Source of the DNA: Chloroflexota bacterium
Lineage (GTDB): Bacteria; Chloroflexota; UBA5177; JANWHV01
Assembly (NCBI GenBank): GCA_028287725.1
Contig: JAQBPC010000053.1
Span: 1 to 15,945, forward strand
Length of the DNA stretch: 15,945 bases
Direction: 5' to 3'
Part shown: one piece after another, positions 1 through 7,833 of the stretch
Layout: each line of letters starts with the position of its first letter
Position numbering within the stretch: the first letter of the stretch is position 1
Notes under the pieces: model-generated
Told to the model about the DNA's origin: nothing
Database searches by the model: none
Seen by the model: only the letters and a program-made list of their open reading frames with translations
Position numbers and translations under genes: made by a program

Positions 1-171
1 GGCGAATACAGCAGTGGGGATCGGGCCGGCAGCCTGCTGGCCTTCCTGATCTGTCTGCACGATTCGCGCTTCAAGCTCCTGGACTACGCTGTCGATCTCG
101 TTCACTTCACGACACCGATTCTGCAGCGCACCAGAACTCTCCTTCAAACTAATGTCTACGCCGGCGGGCAC
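1..171 (-). CDS. Possible partial protein, coiled-coil-like, runs off left edge
   Basis: Reading leftward, a frame stays open from a stop at 240-238 to the window edge. GTG at 171 is the first plausible start, but there is no good ribosome site in front of it. The visible residues include LQNRCREVNEIDSVVQELEA, with hydrophobic residues spaced roughly as in a coiled coil and many Glu and Gln. The complementary plus-strand frame 1 is also open (to 259) but reads as the Leu/Phe-rich shadow expected opposite a Glu/Gln-rich helix. An AAGGAG stretch near 146-141 precedes no usable ATG or GTG in this frame. I do not recognise the family. It could equally be chance open sequence. Confidence 0.22.
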   Translation of the reverse strand, partial: MPAGVDISLKESSGALQNRCREVNEIDSVVQELEARIVQTDQEGQQAAGPIPTAVFA

Positions 172-682
172 TTCCAAGAGGCCACCGCGTACACAGTGCG
201 CATCGTGATCAGGTGTGGATCTAGCGAGGTAACGTGCTCATATGTTCTATTTGCAAATTGACGATCAAAACCAGAAGGGCTGTTACCGGCGGCTCCATCA
301 GAGAACGTTTCGACCCAACACGTGCTATCGTACGTCAATTACCAAACGTGACGGTTGGGTCGCATTGATATCGTGTATTAATACGCGCTTTCGAAATATA
401 TGCCACGATTGCACGCAGAGCGTCAATCCCCATGATGTCTGGCAAAGGTGCCTGGACGTCGCACACGTGCGGCCCGAATCCACTAGCTATTCGCCGGAAT
501 TCCACGCGATCATGGTCACTAACCGGCAGATAATCATCGTCGTTATCCACGACTTGCAGCTAGCCGCGCACCGATCCGAGCTGACCGAGATGCTTACGAT
601 CGACCCACAGCATTAATCCGGCAGATTGACAGACCCTAAGCAGCCAAGGGTGTCGCCACGAAGTGATGGGGCTTACGAAGCG
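172..682. other. Gene-poor region, probably degraded
   Basis: About 510 bases lie between the possible left-edge frame and the stop of the flavoprotein gene. A 124-codon plus-strand frame (242-616) has no ribosome site, an odd composition (many Cys, His, Arg, Thr) and no motif I recognise, so I do not call it a gene. The only protein-like signal is the interrupted minus-strand frame listed separately at 335-613. No hairpin terminator with a T-run was seen downstream of the flavoprotein gene. Confidence 0.4.
335..613 (-). pseudogene. Possible decayed PRC-barrel/DUF2171-like small protein with in-frame stop
   Basis: From ATG at 613 the minus strand reads 17 codons (VDRKHLGQLGSVRG at residues 4-17), then TAG at 562-560. 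It continues in the same frame with LQVVDNDDDYLPVSDHDRVE before diverging. The layout of a short beta pair with a G-x-L/V-G turn, then a VVDNDDDYLPVSD strand, resembles the PRC-barrel/DUF2171 pattern (residue blocks like VGTV followed by YIPL and a DxV). The remainder to 335 has no resemblance I can name. No ribosome site precedes 613. If the resemblance is real, this is a gene broken by a nonsense change. The match is by eye and weak. Confidence 0.22.
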
Positions 683-1846
683 CTAGGCGCTGCCGCCATT
701 ACGGGAGAGCCGCGCGTGAAGCAGAGTCGGCGCTTTCCGAACCATCTCGAGGACCAGCGAACGATACTCGAGTGTGCCGCTCACTGCCGCGGTTTCCTTG
801 TCTCGCAGCCTGGGATTTTCAGCGGCAAGCCGCACGACGACGTCGGGATAGCGGTAGCTAAGCGCTGCCACAATTTTGGCATAGCGCAGATCCTTGCACA
901 GCTCCCCATCTATATACCGGTCATATTGAGCCAACGCCTCCGGCCCCCGCTTCAACGCGTCGACGATGCTCATACCTGCGTGCCGCCCAGTGGCCAGCGC
1001 GTAGCTGATGCCTTCAGCAGTCATTGGATCTGCAAGCGCGGCAGCGTCTCCCGCCAGGAGCACTGATCCTCTCCGGCGCGTTCGCCTGCCACCTGCAAGT
1101 GGAATCAGGTGACCGCGCTGCAACAATGTCTTACCATCTCGTAAGTCCTCATGACCTGCAAGAAACCTGGAAAGTGCAGCGCGCAAATCGCTTTTTTGAT
1201 TGCGGTGGAAAACGCCCAGGCCAACAGACAAATGCTCGGCTTTGCCAAAGATCCAGGCGTATCCGCCCTGGATCGCCAATAAATCCAGTAGGATTTTCTT
1301 TTTGTATCGACCGAGGGCTTGTTCCGAAACCGCAAGTTCCACCTCCACGGCCGCGCCGGTTGTCCGCATCTGGTCAAAGCCGGCGAAACGTGCGGTTATG
1401 CCTGCAGCCCCATCCGCGCCAACCACGTAGGATGCGGTGATAGTCTCGGATCCGGCGCGCAGCCGCAGTGAGCTGCCGTCCTGCTCCAGCGCGGACAGGG
1501 CCGTACCGTCGCGCAGCTCCGCGCCGGCGTGCACCGCCTGTTCTACAAGGTAGGCATCAAAACGGTCGCGCATCACCATGCCGATGGGCACCGGCAGCCG
1601 GCAGGCGACTTCCATTGTCCTGGCGTGCACCAGGACTGTGTCCGCGGTTGTCTCCATGGGAAACGCAGCCACAAGTGGTGAGGCAGTATGCGCGCGAGCG
1701 GTAATACCGCCACCGCACGGTTTATAACGGGGGATTCGCGCTTTCTCCAGCAGCAGCACACGAGCACCGTCCTGCGCGAGGACGTGCGCCGCGCTGGCGC
1801 CGGCTGGCCCGCCGCCGACCACTACCACGTCATAGGTTGGCGCCAT
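683..1846 (-). CDS. Geranylgeranyl reductase family FAD-dependent oxidoreductase
   Basis: A p-hydroxybenzoate-hydroxylase-fold flavoprotein of about 387 residues, normal for the family. Numbered from ATG 1846, it has the FAD dinucleotide motif GGGPAG (11-16), KPCGGG (42-47), VVGADGA (141-147), the family's aromatic motif GGYAWIFGK (194-202), and the second FAD motif GDAAALADPMTAEGI (266-280). The last three match the geranylgeranyl reductase/digeranylglycerophospholipid reductase group, which hydrogenates isoprenoid chains or acts as a generic NAD(P)H-linked flavin reductase or monooxygenase. The substrate cannot be read from sequence. A GTG at 1873 would add nine residues. ATG 1846 is preferred because the Rossmann strand then starts six residues in, but neither start has a strong ribosome site. 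It stands alone and is transcribed away from the NAD-salvage gene across a 240-270 base spacer. Confidence 0.9.
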   Translation of the reverse strand: MAPTYDVVVVGGGPAGASAAHVLAQDGARVLLLEKARIPRYKPCGGGITARAHTASPLVAAFPMETTADTVLVHARTMEVACRLPVPIGMVMRDRFDAYLVEQAVHAGAELRDGTALSALEQDGSSLRLRAGSETITASYVVGADGAAGITARFAGFDQMRTTGAAVEVELAVSEQALGRYKKKILLDLLAIQGGYAWIFGKAEHLSVGLGVFHRNQKSDLRAALSRFLAGHEDLRDGKTLLQRGHLIPLAGGRRTRRRGSVLLAGDAAALADPMTAEGISYALATGRHAGMSIVDALKRGPEALAQYDRYIDGELCKDLRYAKIVAALSYRYPDVVVRLAAENPRLRDKETAAVSGTLEYRSLVLEMVRKAPTLLHARLSRNGGSA

Positions 1847-2100
1847 TGGATTCGTAACCTTATCTGCTAGCACGCAACGTGGGCAGCCTCAACATCGTCC
1901 GGGGTTGCCGGATGCCGGAAATTCCATACATTGGCGGTCCCAGCTGCCGCGATTCGACTCAGTTTAGACCACAGCATTTGCCGGTGGTACGGTATACGGA
2001 AGAAAGTTTAGTCGCGGAATACGCACGATTGAGCCGTTCCTCTGAATCCACGCTGGTTGATTGGTATTACGTAACTGCCGGCCCTTGAAATGTCGCAGGC

Positions 2101-2106
2101 GGAGGG
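2101..2106 (+). promoter_or_regulatory. Ribosome binding site of nicotinate phosphoribosyltransferase
   Basis: GGAGGG, six bases before ATG 2113. It is a strong purine-rich match and supports this start over internal Met codons further into the frame. Confidence 0.7.
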
Positions 2107-2112
2107 TACGCA

Positions 2113-3477
2113 ATGTGGAGTAGCTCCGCGCAGACTACGGGCCTCATGACCGACTTGTACCACCCAGACGCCGCCTACATCAGTTGGCGGACCGGACACA
2201 ATGAGATAGTCACATTCGACCTCTACGCTCGGGCAGCGCCGTTTGACAATGCGTACCTTCTGGTGGCCGGTCTGGAGCTAGCGCTTGCTTTCGTCCGTTC
2301 CTTTCAGTATACGGATGGCGATGTAGCCTACCTGCGCCAAATCCGAGATTACGACGATAACTTCTTAAGGGAACTCCTCGAGCTACGCTTCACAGGCGAG
2401 ATACTGGCAATGTCGGAGGGCACGATTTCCTTCCCGAACGAGCCGTTGGTACGCGTAACAGCTCCTTTTCGAGAGGCCCTGTTACTCGAATCGGGTCTGC
2501 TACATTTCATCAGCGTGTCGACGCTGATCGCGACCAAGGCCGCCAGGATCGTGCATGCCGCTCGGGGCCGGCCAGTCTCCGAGTTCGCGTTCCGCCGTGT
2601 GCAGGAGCCATTCATCGCGGCGCGCGCGGCCTCAATCGGGGGCTGTGCCACCACGTCGTTCGTGGCGGCGGCCAAGGCCTACCGACTGCGTGCAACCGGC
2701 ACTATCCCACACGCGGTTGTACAGCTCTTCGAGTCGGAGCATGAGGCCTTCGAAGCGGTCGCTGCGAGCTTCAACCGCTACACTTTTTTGCTCGACACCT
2801 ACAATGTTGAAGAGGCAATTCACACCGCGGTAGCAGTGGCGCGTGACGCGCAGCAGCGGCTCGGCCACACCCTGGCCGCGGTCCGTCTCGACAGCGGCGA
2901 TCTGCTTGCATTGAGTAAATATTGCAGGGACGTGCTTAATGCGTCAGGGCTCGGCGACGTGCGGGTCCTGGCGAGTGGCGATCTCGACGAGTACAGAATC
3001 GCGGAGCTGGTTGAGCAAGGCGCGCCCATCGACTCCTTTGGCGTCGGCACTGCCTTCGCAGGGGGCGCGCTCGGCGGCGTCTACAAAGTGGTATGGCTCG
3101 AGGAGGAACTCGCCGGCGGCGAAGGCAAGATCAAACTGGCTGGCGAGAAGACTACTTGGCCAGGCCGGAAGGAAGTCTATCGAATCGGCGCCTTCACGGA
3201 GGACGTTATCCAGCTCGAGAGTGAGCCGCCTCCCGCTGATGGCACGAGGCTGCTCCGGCCCGTGATGCGCGGCGGCATGCCGCTACCTGGCAGCGAGCCC
3301 CCAATCTCGGAGATCTGGGAGCTGGCTCAACAGAACATTTCACGCTTACCGGAGAAATACAAGGCGATTCGCAATCCAGATACGTATCCTGTTCACTTCA
3401 GTCCGGGATTGCAGGAGCTGAGACAACGCACAAGCGCGCACTACTTGGATGATGGTGTCGTAGTGCGCCTTGAGTAG
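2113..3477 (+). CDS. pncB: Nicotinate phosphoribosyltransferase
   Basis: Joins nicotinate to PRPP (with ATP hydrolysis) to give nicotinate mononucleotide, the entry step of NAD salvage in the cytoplasm. The 454-residue protein starts at ATG 2113 behind GGAGGG (2101-2106). Visible family features are an N-terminal LMTDLYHPDAAY block (11-22), the IGGCATTSFVAA segment (175-186), GTIPH with the conserved His200 (the equivalent of the catalytic/phosphorylated His), LLDTYN (226-231), RLDSGDL (258-264), VLASGDLDEYRI (285-296) and GAPIDSFGVGT (303-313), followed by GGVYKVV. These are the phosphate- and PRPP-binding elements of the type II phosphoribosyltransferase barrel. Length and motifs look intact. 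It is probably a single-gene unit. Its stop lies 5 bases from the stop of the converging kinase gene, so no separate terminator fits between them. Confidence 0.95.
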   Translation: MWSSSAQTTGLMTDLYHPDAAYISWRTGHNEIVTFDLYARAAPFDNAYLLVAGLELALAFVRSFQYTDGDVAYLRQIRDYDDNFLRELLELRFTGEILAMSEGTISFPNEPLVRVTAPFREALLLESGLLHFISVSTLIATKAARIVHAARGRPVSEFAFRRVQEPFIAARAASIGGCATTSFVAAAKAYRLRATGTIPHAVVQLFESEHEAFEAVAASFNRYTFLLDTYNVEEAIHTAVAVARDAQQRLGHTLAAVRLDSGDLLALSKYCRDVLNASGLGDVRVLASGDLDEYRIAELVEQGAPIDSFGVGTAFAGGALGGVYKVVWLEEELAGGEGKIKLAGEKTTWPGRKEVYRIGAFTEDVIQLESEPPPADGTRLLRPVMRGGMPLPGSEPPISEIWELAQQNISRLPEKYKAIRNPDTYPVHFSPGLQELRQRTSAHYLDDGVVVRLE

Positions 3478-3482
3478 ACTTC

Positions 3483-5135
3483 TTACAGCTTGACCTTGCC
3501 GAGCTCTTCCTCAAGGCGGCGAACAACCGTGCGCAGCACTTTGATGCGGCCGAAACGCTTGTCCTCGGACTCGACGATTGTCCATGGCGCGGCGGGGGTA
3601 GAGGTGCGGAGCAGCATCTCGTCGGCAGCTTGTTCATAGAGCGGCCACTTGTCTCGATTGCGCCAGTCTTCGGCAGTCAGCTTCCACGACTTGAACGAAT
3701 CTGTCTGTCGCTCTTCAAAGCGTCGTAATTGCTCTTCGGGACTAATTTGAAGCCAGAACTTGCACATCACCGTGCCAAACGCAACCAGTTGCTGTTCGAA
3801 CTCATTAATCTCAGCAAATGCACGCTGCCACTCATCCGGCCGAGCAAATCCCTCGACCCGCTCGACCAGCACCCTGCCGTACCAGGAGCGATCGAATATC
3901 GCCATCTGGCCGCGCGGGGGCAAGCGGCCCCAGAAGCGATAGAGGTAATGGTGCACCTTGTCGTCGCCCGAGGGCGCGGCGATTGGGTGGACAACATAGG
4001 AACGTGGATCAATCTCGGCCGTGATTCGGTGAATCGCGCCGCCCTTGCCTGCCGCGTCCCAGCCCTCAAACACCAACACGACTGGCCGTTTCTGCAGGTA
4101 GATCTGGTAGCCAAGCTGGTGCAGCTTCGCCTGAAGCAGTGCAAGATGCCCTTCGTACGTTTGCTCATCAAGTCGCTGGCTAAGATCAACTCGTGACAGA
4201 ATGCCGGATGCGCTGCGAGTCACTGTTGAGGCTGCGACAATAGCTGTTCCAACCGGCGCTTGCGGGGCTTCCGCGGTTGCAACACTTGCACGGACTTGTT
4301 CCGGACCAAGTTCGGCACGATTGACGACGTTCGTCGACGAACCGCCCAGCGAATCTATCTGGTGGCGCATTGCCTGCCCAGCGTCGTCAAATTTATCGTC
4401 GGTTGCCTTGGCCGGCGCCGCCGGGTCGATTCCAAGCTTGTCTCCCAGCGCGTTCACCACTGTCTCCAGCATGGCTATCTGCGCGTAACGCCTATCGGTC
4501 GCGGAAAGTGCGATCCAGGGAGCGTATGGTGCGTCGGTACGTGCCATCAGGTCTTCAACGGCACCGAACACTCTGTTGTAGTGCTGCTGTTGCCAGCGAT
4601 CCTCGTCCGTCACCTGCCAGGCGGTTACCGGGTCGGACTCCAGCTTGTGGAAGCGGCGCTGCTGCTCCCTCTTCGAGATGTGCAACCAGAGTTTGATGAT
4701 CACCGCGCCGTCGTCGGCCATTTGATGCTCGAACGAGGCAATGTCCTCGCAGCGCTCGCGCCAGCCGGCCGCGTCAAGATCCTTGTGTGTCCTGGCAGCC
4801 AGCACCTCCCGATACCACGAACGATCAAAGATCGCGATCTGACCGTAGCTTGGAGTTTTGAGCCAAAACCGATGGAGCCACGGATACTGCGTCTCATACG
4901 TACGCGGCGGCGTCACAGTGTGGACACGGAGACCGCGAGGGTCGAGCTTGCGCATCAGTACGCCGATTGCGCCGATCTTGGACGTGCCGGCCCAACCTTC
5001 GAACACGATCACTACTGGAATATGCGTCTCCAGGAGTGCCTGCTCCATGTTGTACAACCGAGCCTGCAGCTCAGGGAGACGCCGACGATACTCCGCTTTC
5101 TCGATCCGCCGATCGAGGTCAATCTCACTTAGCAT
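3483..5135 (-). CDS. pap: Two-domain PPK2 kinase, polyphosphate:AMP phosphotransferase
   Basis: A tandem PPK2-domain protein of 550 residues. Two-domain PPK2 enzymes characteristically transfer phosphate from polyphosphate to AMP, making ADP. Domain 1 spans about residues 10-235, with a Walker A-like loop GWAGTSKIGAI (47-57) and the Walker B-like AIFDRSWY (101-108). Domain 2 spans about 315-545, with the canonical GWDAAGKGGAI (358-368) and AIFDRSWYGRV (412-422), then CKFWLQIS (458-465). Between them lies an Ala/Thr/Ser-rich linker of about 75 residues, so the protein is longer than the roughly 500 usual for this class. Domain 1 lacks the Asp of GxDxxGK and has SKIG in place of GKGG, so domain 2 is more likely catalytic (inference). 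Start ATG 5135 has AAGG eight bases upstream. It lies 54 bases downstream of the ACT-domain gene on the same strand, probably one transcript. Confidence 0.92.
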   Translation of the reverse strand: MLSEIDLDRRIEKAEYRRRLPELQARLYNMEQALLETHIPVVIVFEGWAGTSKIGAIGVLMRKLDPRGLRVHTVTPPRTYETQYPWLHRFWLKTPSYGQIAIFDRSWYREVLAARTHKDLDAAGWRERCEDIASFEHQMADDGAVIIKLWLHISKREQQRRFHKLESDPVTAWQVTDEDRWQQQHYNRVFGAVEDLMARTDAPYAPWIALSATDRRYAQIAMLETVVNALGDKLGIDPAAPAKATDDKFDDAGQAMRHQIDSLGGSSTNVVNRAELGPEQVRASVATAEAPQAPVGTAIVAASTVTRSASGILSRVDLSQRLDEQTYEGHLALLQAKLHQLGYQIYLQKRPVVLVFEGWDAAGKGGAIHRITAEIDPRSYVVHPIAAPSGDDKVHHYLYRFWGRLPPRGQMAIFDRSWYGRVLVERVEGFARPDEWQRAFAEINEFEQQLVAFGTVMCKFWLQISPEEQLRRFEERQTDSFKSWKLTAEDWRNRDKWPLYEQAADEMLLRTSTPAAPWTIVESEDKRFGRIKVLRTVVRRLEEELGKVKL

Positions 5136-5189
5136 GAACCGTACCTTCTAGAGCGACTCCAGAACGCCATCCCCTGTAGTATGCGGGAA

Positions 5190-5648
5190 TTAGCGTTGAG
5201 GCTGCTTCTCCTCCGGAACGGATGTCTGTTCGGATGCTGGTCCGGTCAGAATCTGATGGCCGTTGCGGGTGAGCACGTCGATTGCCTGGGTTAGGCGGTT
5301 CTGGTCCACGAACAGGTAGTCGGTGTCATACGTGTCGATGACAAAGATGCTCATGCCCGCTTCAGCCAGAGGCGCGGCGAATGCCGCCATTACCCCAACC
5401 GCGCTGTCCAGGGGAAACGGGCCCTCAACCTTGAGGCAGCGCCAACCCCTTTCGGCGAGCACATTGTCAGGCACTACCGATAGCAAACAGACGATGGAAA
5501 GCTCATTGTGTGTGCGAGTCACCGAGCTAAAGGATCCCTCGAGGGCCCAGGAAGGTACTGGAGCATCCGCGGCCAAGCGAGAAATGGCAAACACATCGTC
5601 AAGCAGCGAGAAGGCTAAAGTCCATGCCACGTATATTCTCCGGCTCAC
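5190..5648 (-). CDS. Small ACT-domain protein
   Basis: A 152-residue soluble protein matching the stand-alone ACT-domain family found in many bacteria (annotated only as ACT domain-containing protein). It shows DAPVPSWAL (28-36) near the start, VTRTHNELSIVC (43-54), RGWRCLKVEGPF (67-78), a central strand-helix with AAFAAPLAEAGMSIFVIDTY (88-107), and DTDYLFV (108-114). ACT domains bind amino acids or other small ligands and usually act as allosteric sensors, but the ligand of this family is unknown. The start is GTG 5648 with only a weak ribosome site. The homologous core begins by about residue 15. The last 15 residues (Gln/Glu/Pro-rich) look like a disordered tail. It is upstream of, and likely co-transcribed with, the PPK2 kinase gene (54-base gap). 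Confidence 0.82.
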   Translation of the reverse strand: MSRRIYVAWTLAFSLLDDVFAISRLAADAPVPSWALEGSFSSVTRTHNELSIVCLLSVVPDNVLAERGWRCLKVEGPFPLDSAVGVMAAFAAPLAEAGMSIFVIDTYDTDYLFVDQNRLTQAIDVLTRNGHQILTGPASEQTSVPEEKQPQR

Positions 5649-6231
5649 TTCTAACTATGTCGCGTTCAGAGTTTTAGCTGGTTATGATCCTACAACGGCA
5701 GCGCCTGGCCGGACGAACTGGTACGCCGCAATTGGGAGCTACTAGTCCCCTGCGGCGCAGCCAATCCCAGTAGGAGCCGGCGCCGCGATATTTGTGGAAT
5801 GGATCCCACATGGACCCATCCGCGCAACAGGACGCTGCCACCGCGGACGATTGACCAGCACAAGGGTCTGCTCGGCATGCTGGGTAACCGTGTTGCGCCC
5901 CGAATTTGACGGCCGCCGATGCATACTGCTATTCTCACTGTCAGTCGGGGAATTGGGGCATTCCCTGAGTGTCGAAATGAAGCCTGGCACGGCCCGTCGC
6001 GTGACCATCATCCAGATGTGATCACGGCCAAGTGGCCGCCTCTTTGCCGGTAGTTCATCATTCGACACCGTAACAAGTCCGCGCTGCCGTCCCCGCATGC
6101 GAGCCCCACGGGCGACGGTTGGCACGCACCTCACCAGGCGGCGTGCGCGCATACCAGGTGTATTCGCGTTCGTGGTTCCATTGTGTGATCCGGGTAATGG
6201 CGTGCATTCACGCGCCACGATTCAGCGCACC
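5649..6231. other. Long intergenic gap, no convincing gene
   Basis: About 580 bases between the ACT gene start (minus strand) and the next plus-strand gene. Frames on both strands (for example 5794-6021 plus and 5742-6218 minus) are rich in Arg, Pro and Ser, have no ribosome sites and show no motif. A small stem-loop, CGGCC-AAGT-GGCCG at 6025-6038, is followed by CCTCTTT and sits just after an imperfect dyad at 6000-6026. It could be a weak terminator or an RNA structure, but no gene on that strand ends into it. The gap presumably also holds the promoter of the ACT-PPK2 unit and that of the following gene; I could not pick either out with confidence. Confidence 0.4.
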
Positions 6232-6765
6232 ATGGACCGTTCAGATTGGACCGCCGATATGACACAGGCCGTTACCGGGCAGCCGCATACTATTGTCCAC
6301 GCCACTCCAGAGCGCATGGCGTTTGGGAGCCTCAAACCAATTTCACCCGACTACCCGACACTTGCCATAGATGAAGCCTTCAACTGGTCCGACGCGTTAA
6401 GCCCTCTGGAAAGCGGCACGTGGTACTTGGTGGTGTTCCGGTCCATCCGTAAAGAGTTTGCCAACACCCTGATGCTCACGGAGTACGACGATCGGGCACA
6501 TCGTGAGGCGTTAGAGGGCGAGGGTTTACTGTTCTATTTTCAGGGCCAGCTCAACGGCAGACGCGAGTGTCTTTCCTTCTGCGTCTGGCAGAACCAGCAG
6601 CAGGCGCAAGCTGGAGCACGTTTACCGCTGCACCAAGCCGCCGCCAGCATCTCGGCAATAATGTATGACGAATATCATCTCGAGCGTTACCACATACGGA
6701 AGGAGCCTATAACAGGCGCTATTACTTTTGCACGAGTAACCGGCAAACCTGCGGATCACGGGTAG
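6232..6765 (+). CDS. Conserved protein of unknown function
   Basis: The recognisable part begins near residue 25 from ATG 6232 and ends close to the C terminus. It shows IDEAFNWSDAL, GTWYLVVFRSIRK, LTEYDDRAHREAL, GLLFYFQG, RECLSFCVWQNQQQA and a C-terminal MYDEYHLERYHIRKE. I recall this pattern from small unnamed proteins in Actinobacteria and Chloroflexota. Alternating strands and helices with WYLVVFRS and CLSFCVW strands suggest an alpha/beta fold, perhaps ferredoxin-like (inference). No catalytic motif or membrane segment is evident, and I assign no function. The frame is open back to 6097, but that extra part is Arg-rich and unlike the rest. ATG 6232 or 6259 are both possible, neither with a clear ribosome site. 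The gene stands alone, converging on the LysR gene. Confidence 0.72.
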   Translation: MDRSDWTADMTQAVTGQPHTIVHATPERMAFGSLKPISPDYPTLAIDEAFNWSDALSPLESGTWYLVVFRSIRKEFANTLMLTEYDDRAHREALEGEGLLFYFQGQLNGRRECLSFCVWQNQQQAQAGARLPLHQAAASISAIMYDEYHLERYHIRKEPITGAITFARVTGKPADHG

Positions 6766-6942
6766 GAAAGTGTTCCGCCGGCGGTAGCTGATGTTGGAAG
6801 GCGGGCTACGCCAAACGCGGATCCTCCTCAACAGTATGGAGTGAGACCGATATGCTGGCGCGGTAAGGCCATGAAGGTTGCCGCAGCCGCCGACCTTGGA
6901 GTGTGAGCTCGGCCGTTACAGCCACCCTTCGATACGCTGCCG

Positions 6943-7833
6943 CTATACCCGATTCTCCCGAACGGTGGCGGCAAATGCCAGTGCCGCGGGCGACAACGTG
7001 CGGTTGCGGACGGTGACGAGGCGAAACGTGCGCCGTAAGTCGAGGTCTCTGACTGCCACGATAGCCAGCCGGCCTTCAGTCACGGCACGTTCGACCACCA
7101 GTCTGGAGAGGATAGCCAGGCCCAAACCGGCCTCGACGGCACGGGCTACTCCTTCGCCGCTTGGCAATTCCAGCACGGTCCGCGGTTGCACCCCGACCAT
7201 TGATAACGCGGCTTCGGCCATGGCGCGGGTGCCTGATCCCTGCTCCCGCCAGATAAACGGGATGCCTGAGAGATCCTTGGCCTCGACCACGCCCCTGCCG
7301 GCGAACGGGTGATCGACCGGTGTTACCAGGCAAAGCGTGTCCGGCCGAAACGGCACAATCTCTAGCGCGGAATCATCCAAGGGTCCTTCCACCAGGGCCA
7401 GGCTGAGCTCTCCCGAGCGCATGCGCAGCGCAATCGCCGCGGTGTTGATTACGTCGACGTGCACATGTACATCGCGCCGACCAGCAGAAAAGCGCGCAAG
7501 CAACTCGGGCAGAACGTAGCTACCTATCGTCAGCGTGGCGCCAATGTACAGGTCGCCGCTGCGCGCCGCCGCGAACTCCTGCATCTCGCGGTCGATGGCT
7601 GCCATTCCGCCAAGCAGGTCGCGCGCCCGAGCGGCAAGGAAGTGCCCCGCGTCCGTGAGCACCGGATGCCGGCCAACCACATCCACCAACTTCATGCCAT
7701 AGTGGCGCTCAAGTGCGCGCACCTGCTGGGTCACGCCAGGCTGTGTAAGGTGAAACTCCTCCGCCACACGCGTGAAATTCCCGAGTGCAGCCACGCGGAC
7801 AAAGGTTTCCAGCTGAACGAGCGTCGCGGCCAT
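6943..7833 (-). CDS. LysR family transcriptional regulator
   Basis: A 296-residue LysR-type regulator of standard length. The N-terminal winged helix-turn-helix covers about residues 1-62, with FTRVAEEFHLTQPGVTQQVR (20-39). The periplasmic-binding-protein-like effector domain follows from about residue 90 (GDLYIGATLTIGSYVLPELL). The effector domain has WREQGSGTR and SGEGVARAVEAGLGLAILSR, as in the CysL/YeiE/CbbR-like branch. ATG 7833 has AGAGGA eight bases upstream. It is divergent from the YeiH-type membrane protein across 127 bases, the usual arrangement for a LysR regulator and its target, and the same pairing as YeiE-YeiH in enterobacteria (established for the gene pair; the specific ligand here is not known). 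It probably controls the transporter and itself from the shared spacer. Confidence 0.93.
   Translation of the reverse strand: MAATLVQLETFVRVAALGNFTRVAEEFHLTQPGVTQQVRALERHYGMKLVDVVGRHPVLTDAGHFLAARARDLLGGMAAIDREMQEFAAARSGDLYIGATLTIGSYVLPELLARFSAGRRDVHVHVDVINTAAIALRMRSGELSLALVEGPLDDSALEIVPFRPDTLCLVTPVDHPFAGRGVVEAKDLSGIPFIWREQGSGTRAMAEAALSMVGVQPRTVLELPSGEGVARAVEAGLGLAILSRLVVERAVTEGRLAIVAVRDLDLRRTFRLVTVRNRTLSPAALAFAATVRENRV

Noticed and set aside
242..616. 124-codon plus-strand frame near the left edge
   Set aside because: No ribosome site, odd amino-acid make-up and no motif; the opposite strand shows a slightly better, though broken, signal.
625..660. TTGACA at 625-630 as a promoter
   Set aside because: No -10-like hexamer 16-19 bases downstream and no gene on that strand follows.
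626..1066. 146-codon plus-strand frame
   Set aside because: Lies opposite the well-supported flavoprotein gene and is its shadow.
1879..2088. 69-codon plus-strand frame between the flavoprotein and NAD-salvage genes
   Set aside because: The tail (TEESLVAEYARLSRSSE) looks somewhat protein-like, but there is no ribosome site or known family; more likely promoter-bearing spacer.
4260..5132. 290-codon plus-strand frame
   Set aside because: Entirely antisense to the PPK2 kinase gene, whose domains are unmistakable.
5742..6218. 158-codon minus-strand frame in the gap
   Set aside because: Arg/Pro/Ser-rich, no start signal, overlaps the start area of the plus-strand gene.
6775..6784. CCGCCGGCGG palindrome after the unknown-function gene
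   Set aside because: Short, G+C-rich, no T-run; expected by chance at this composition.
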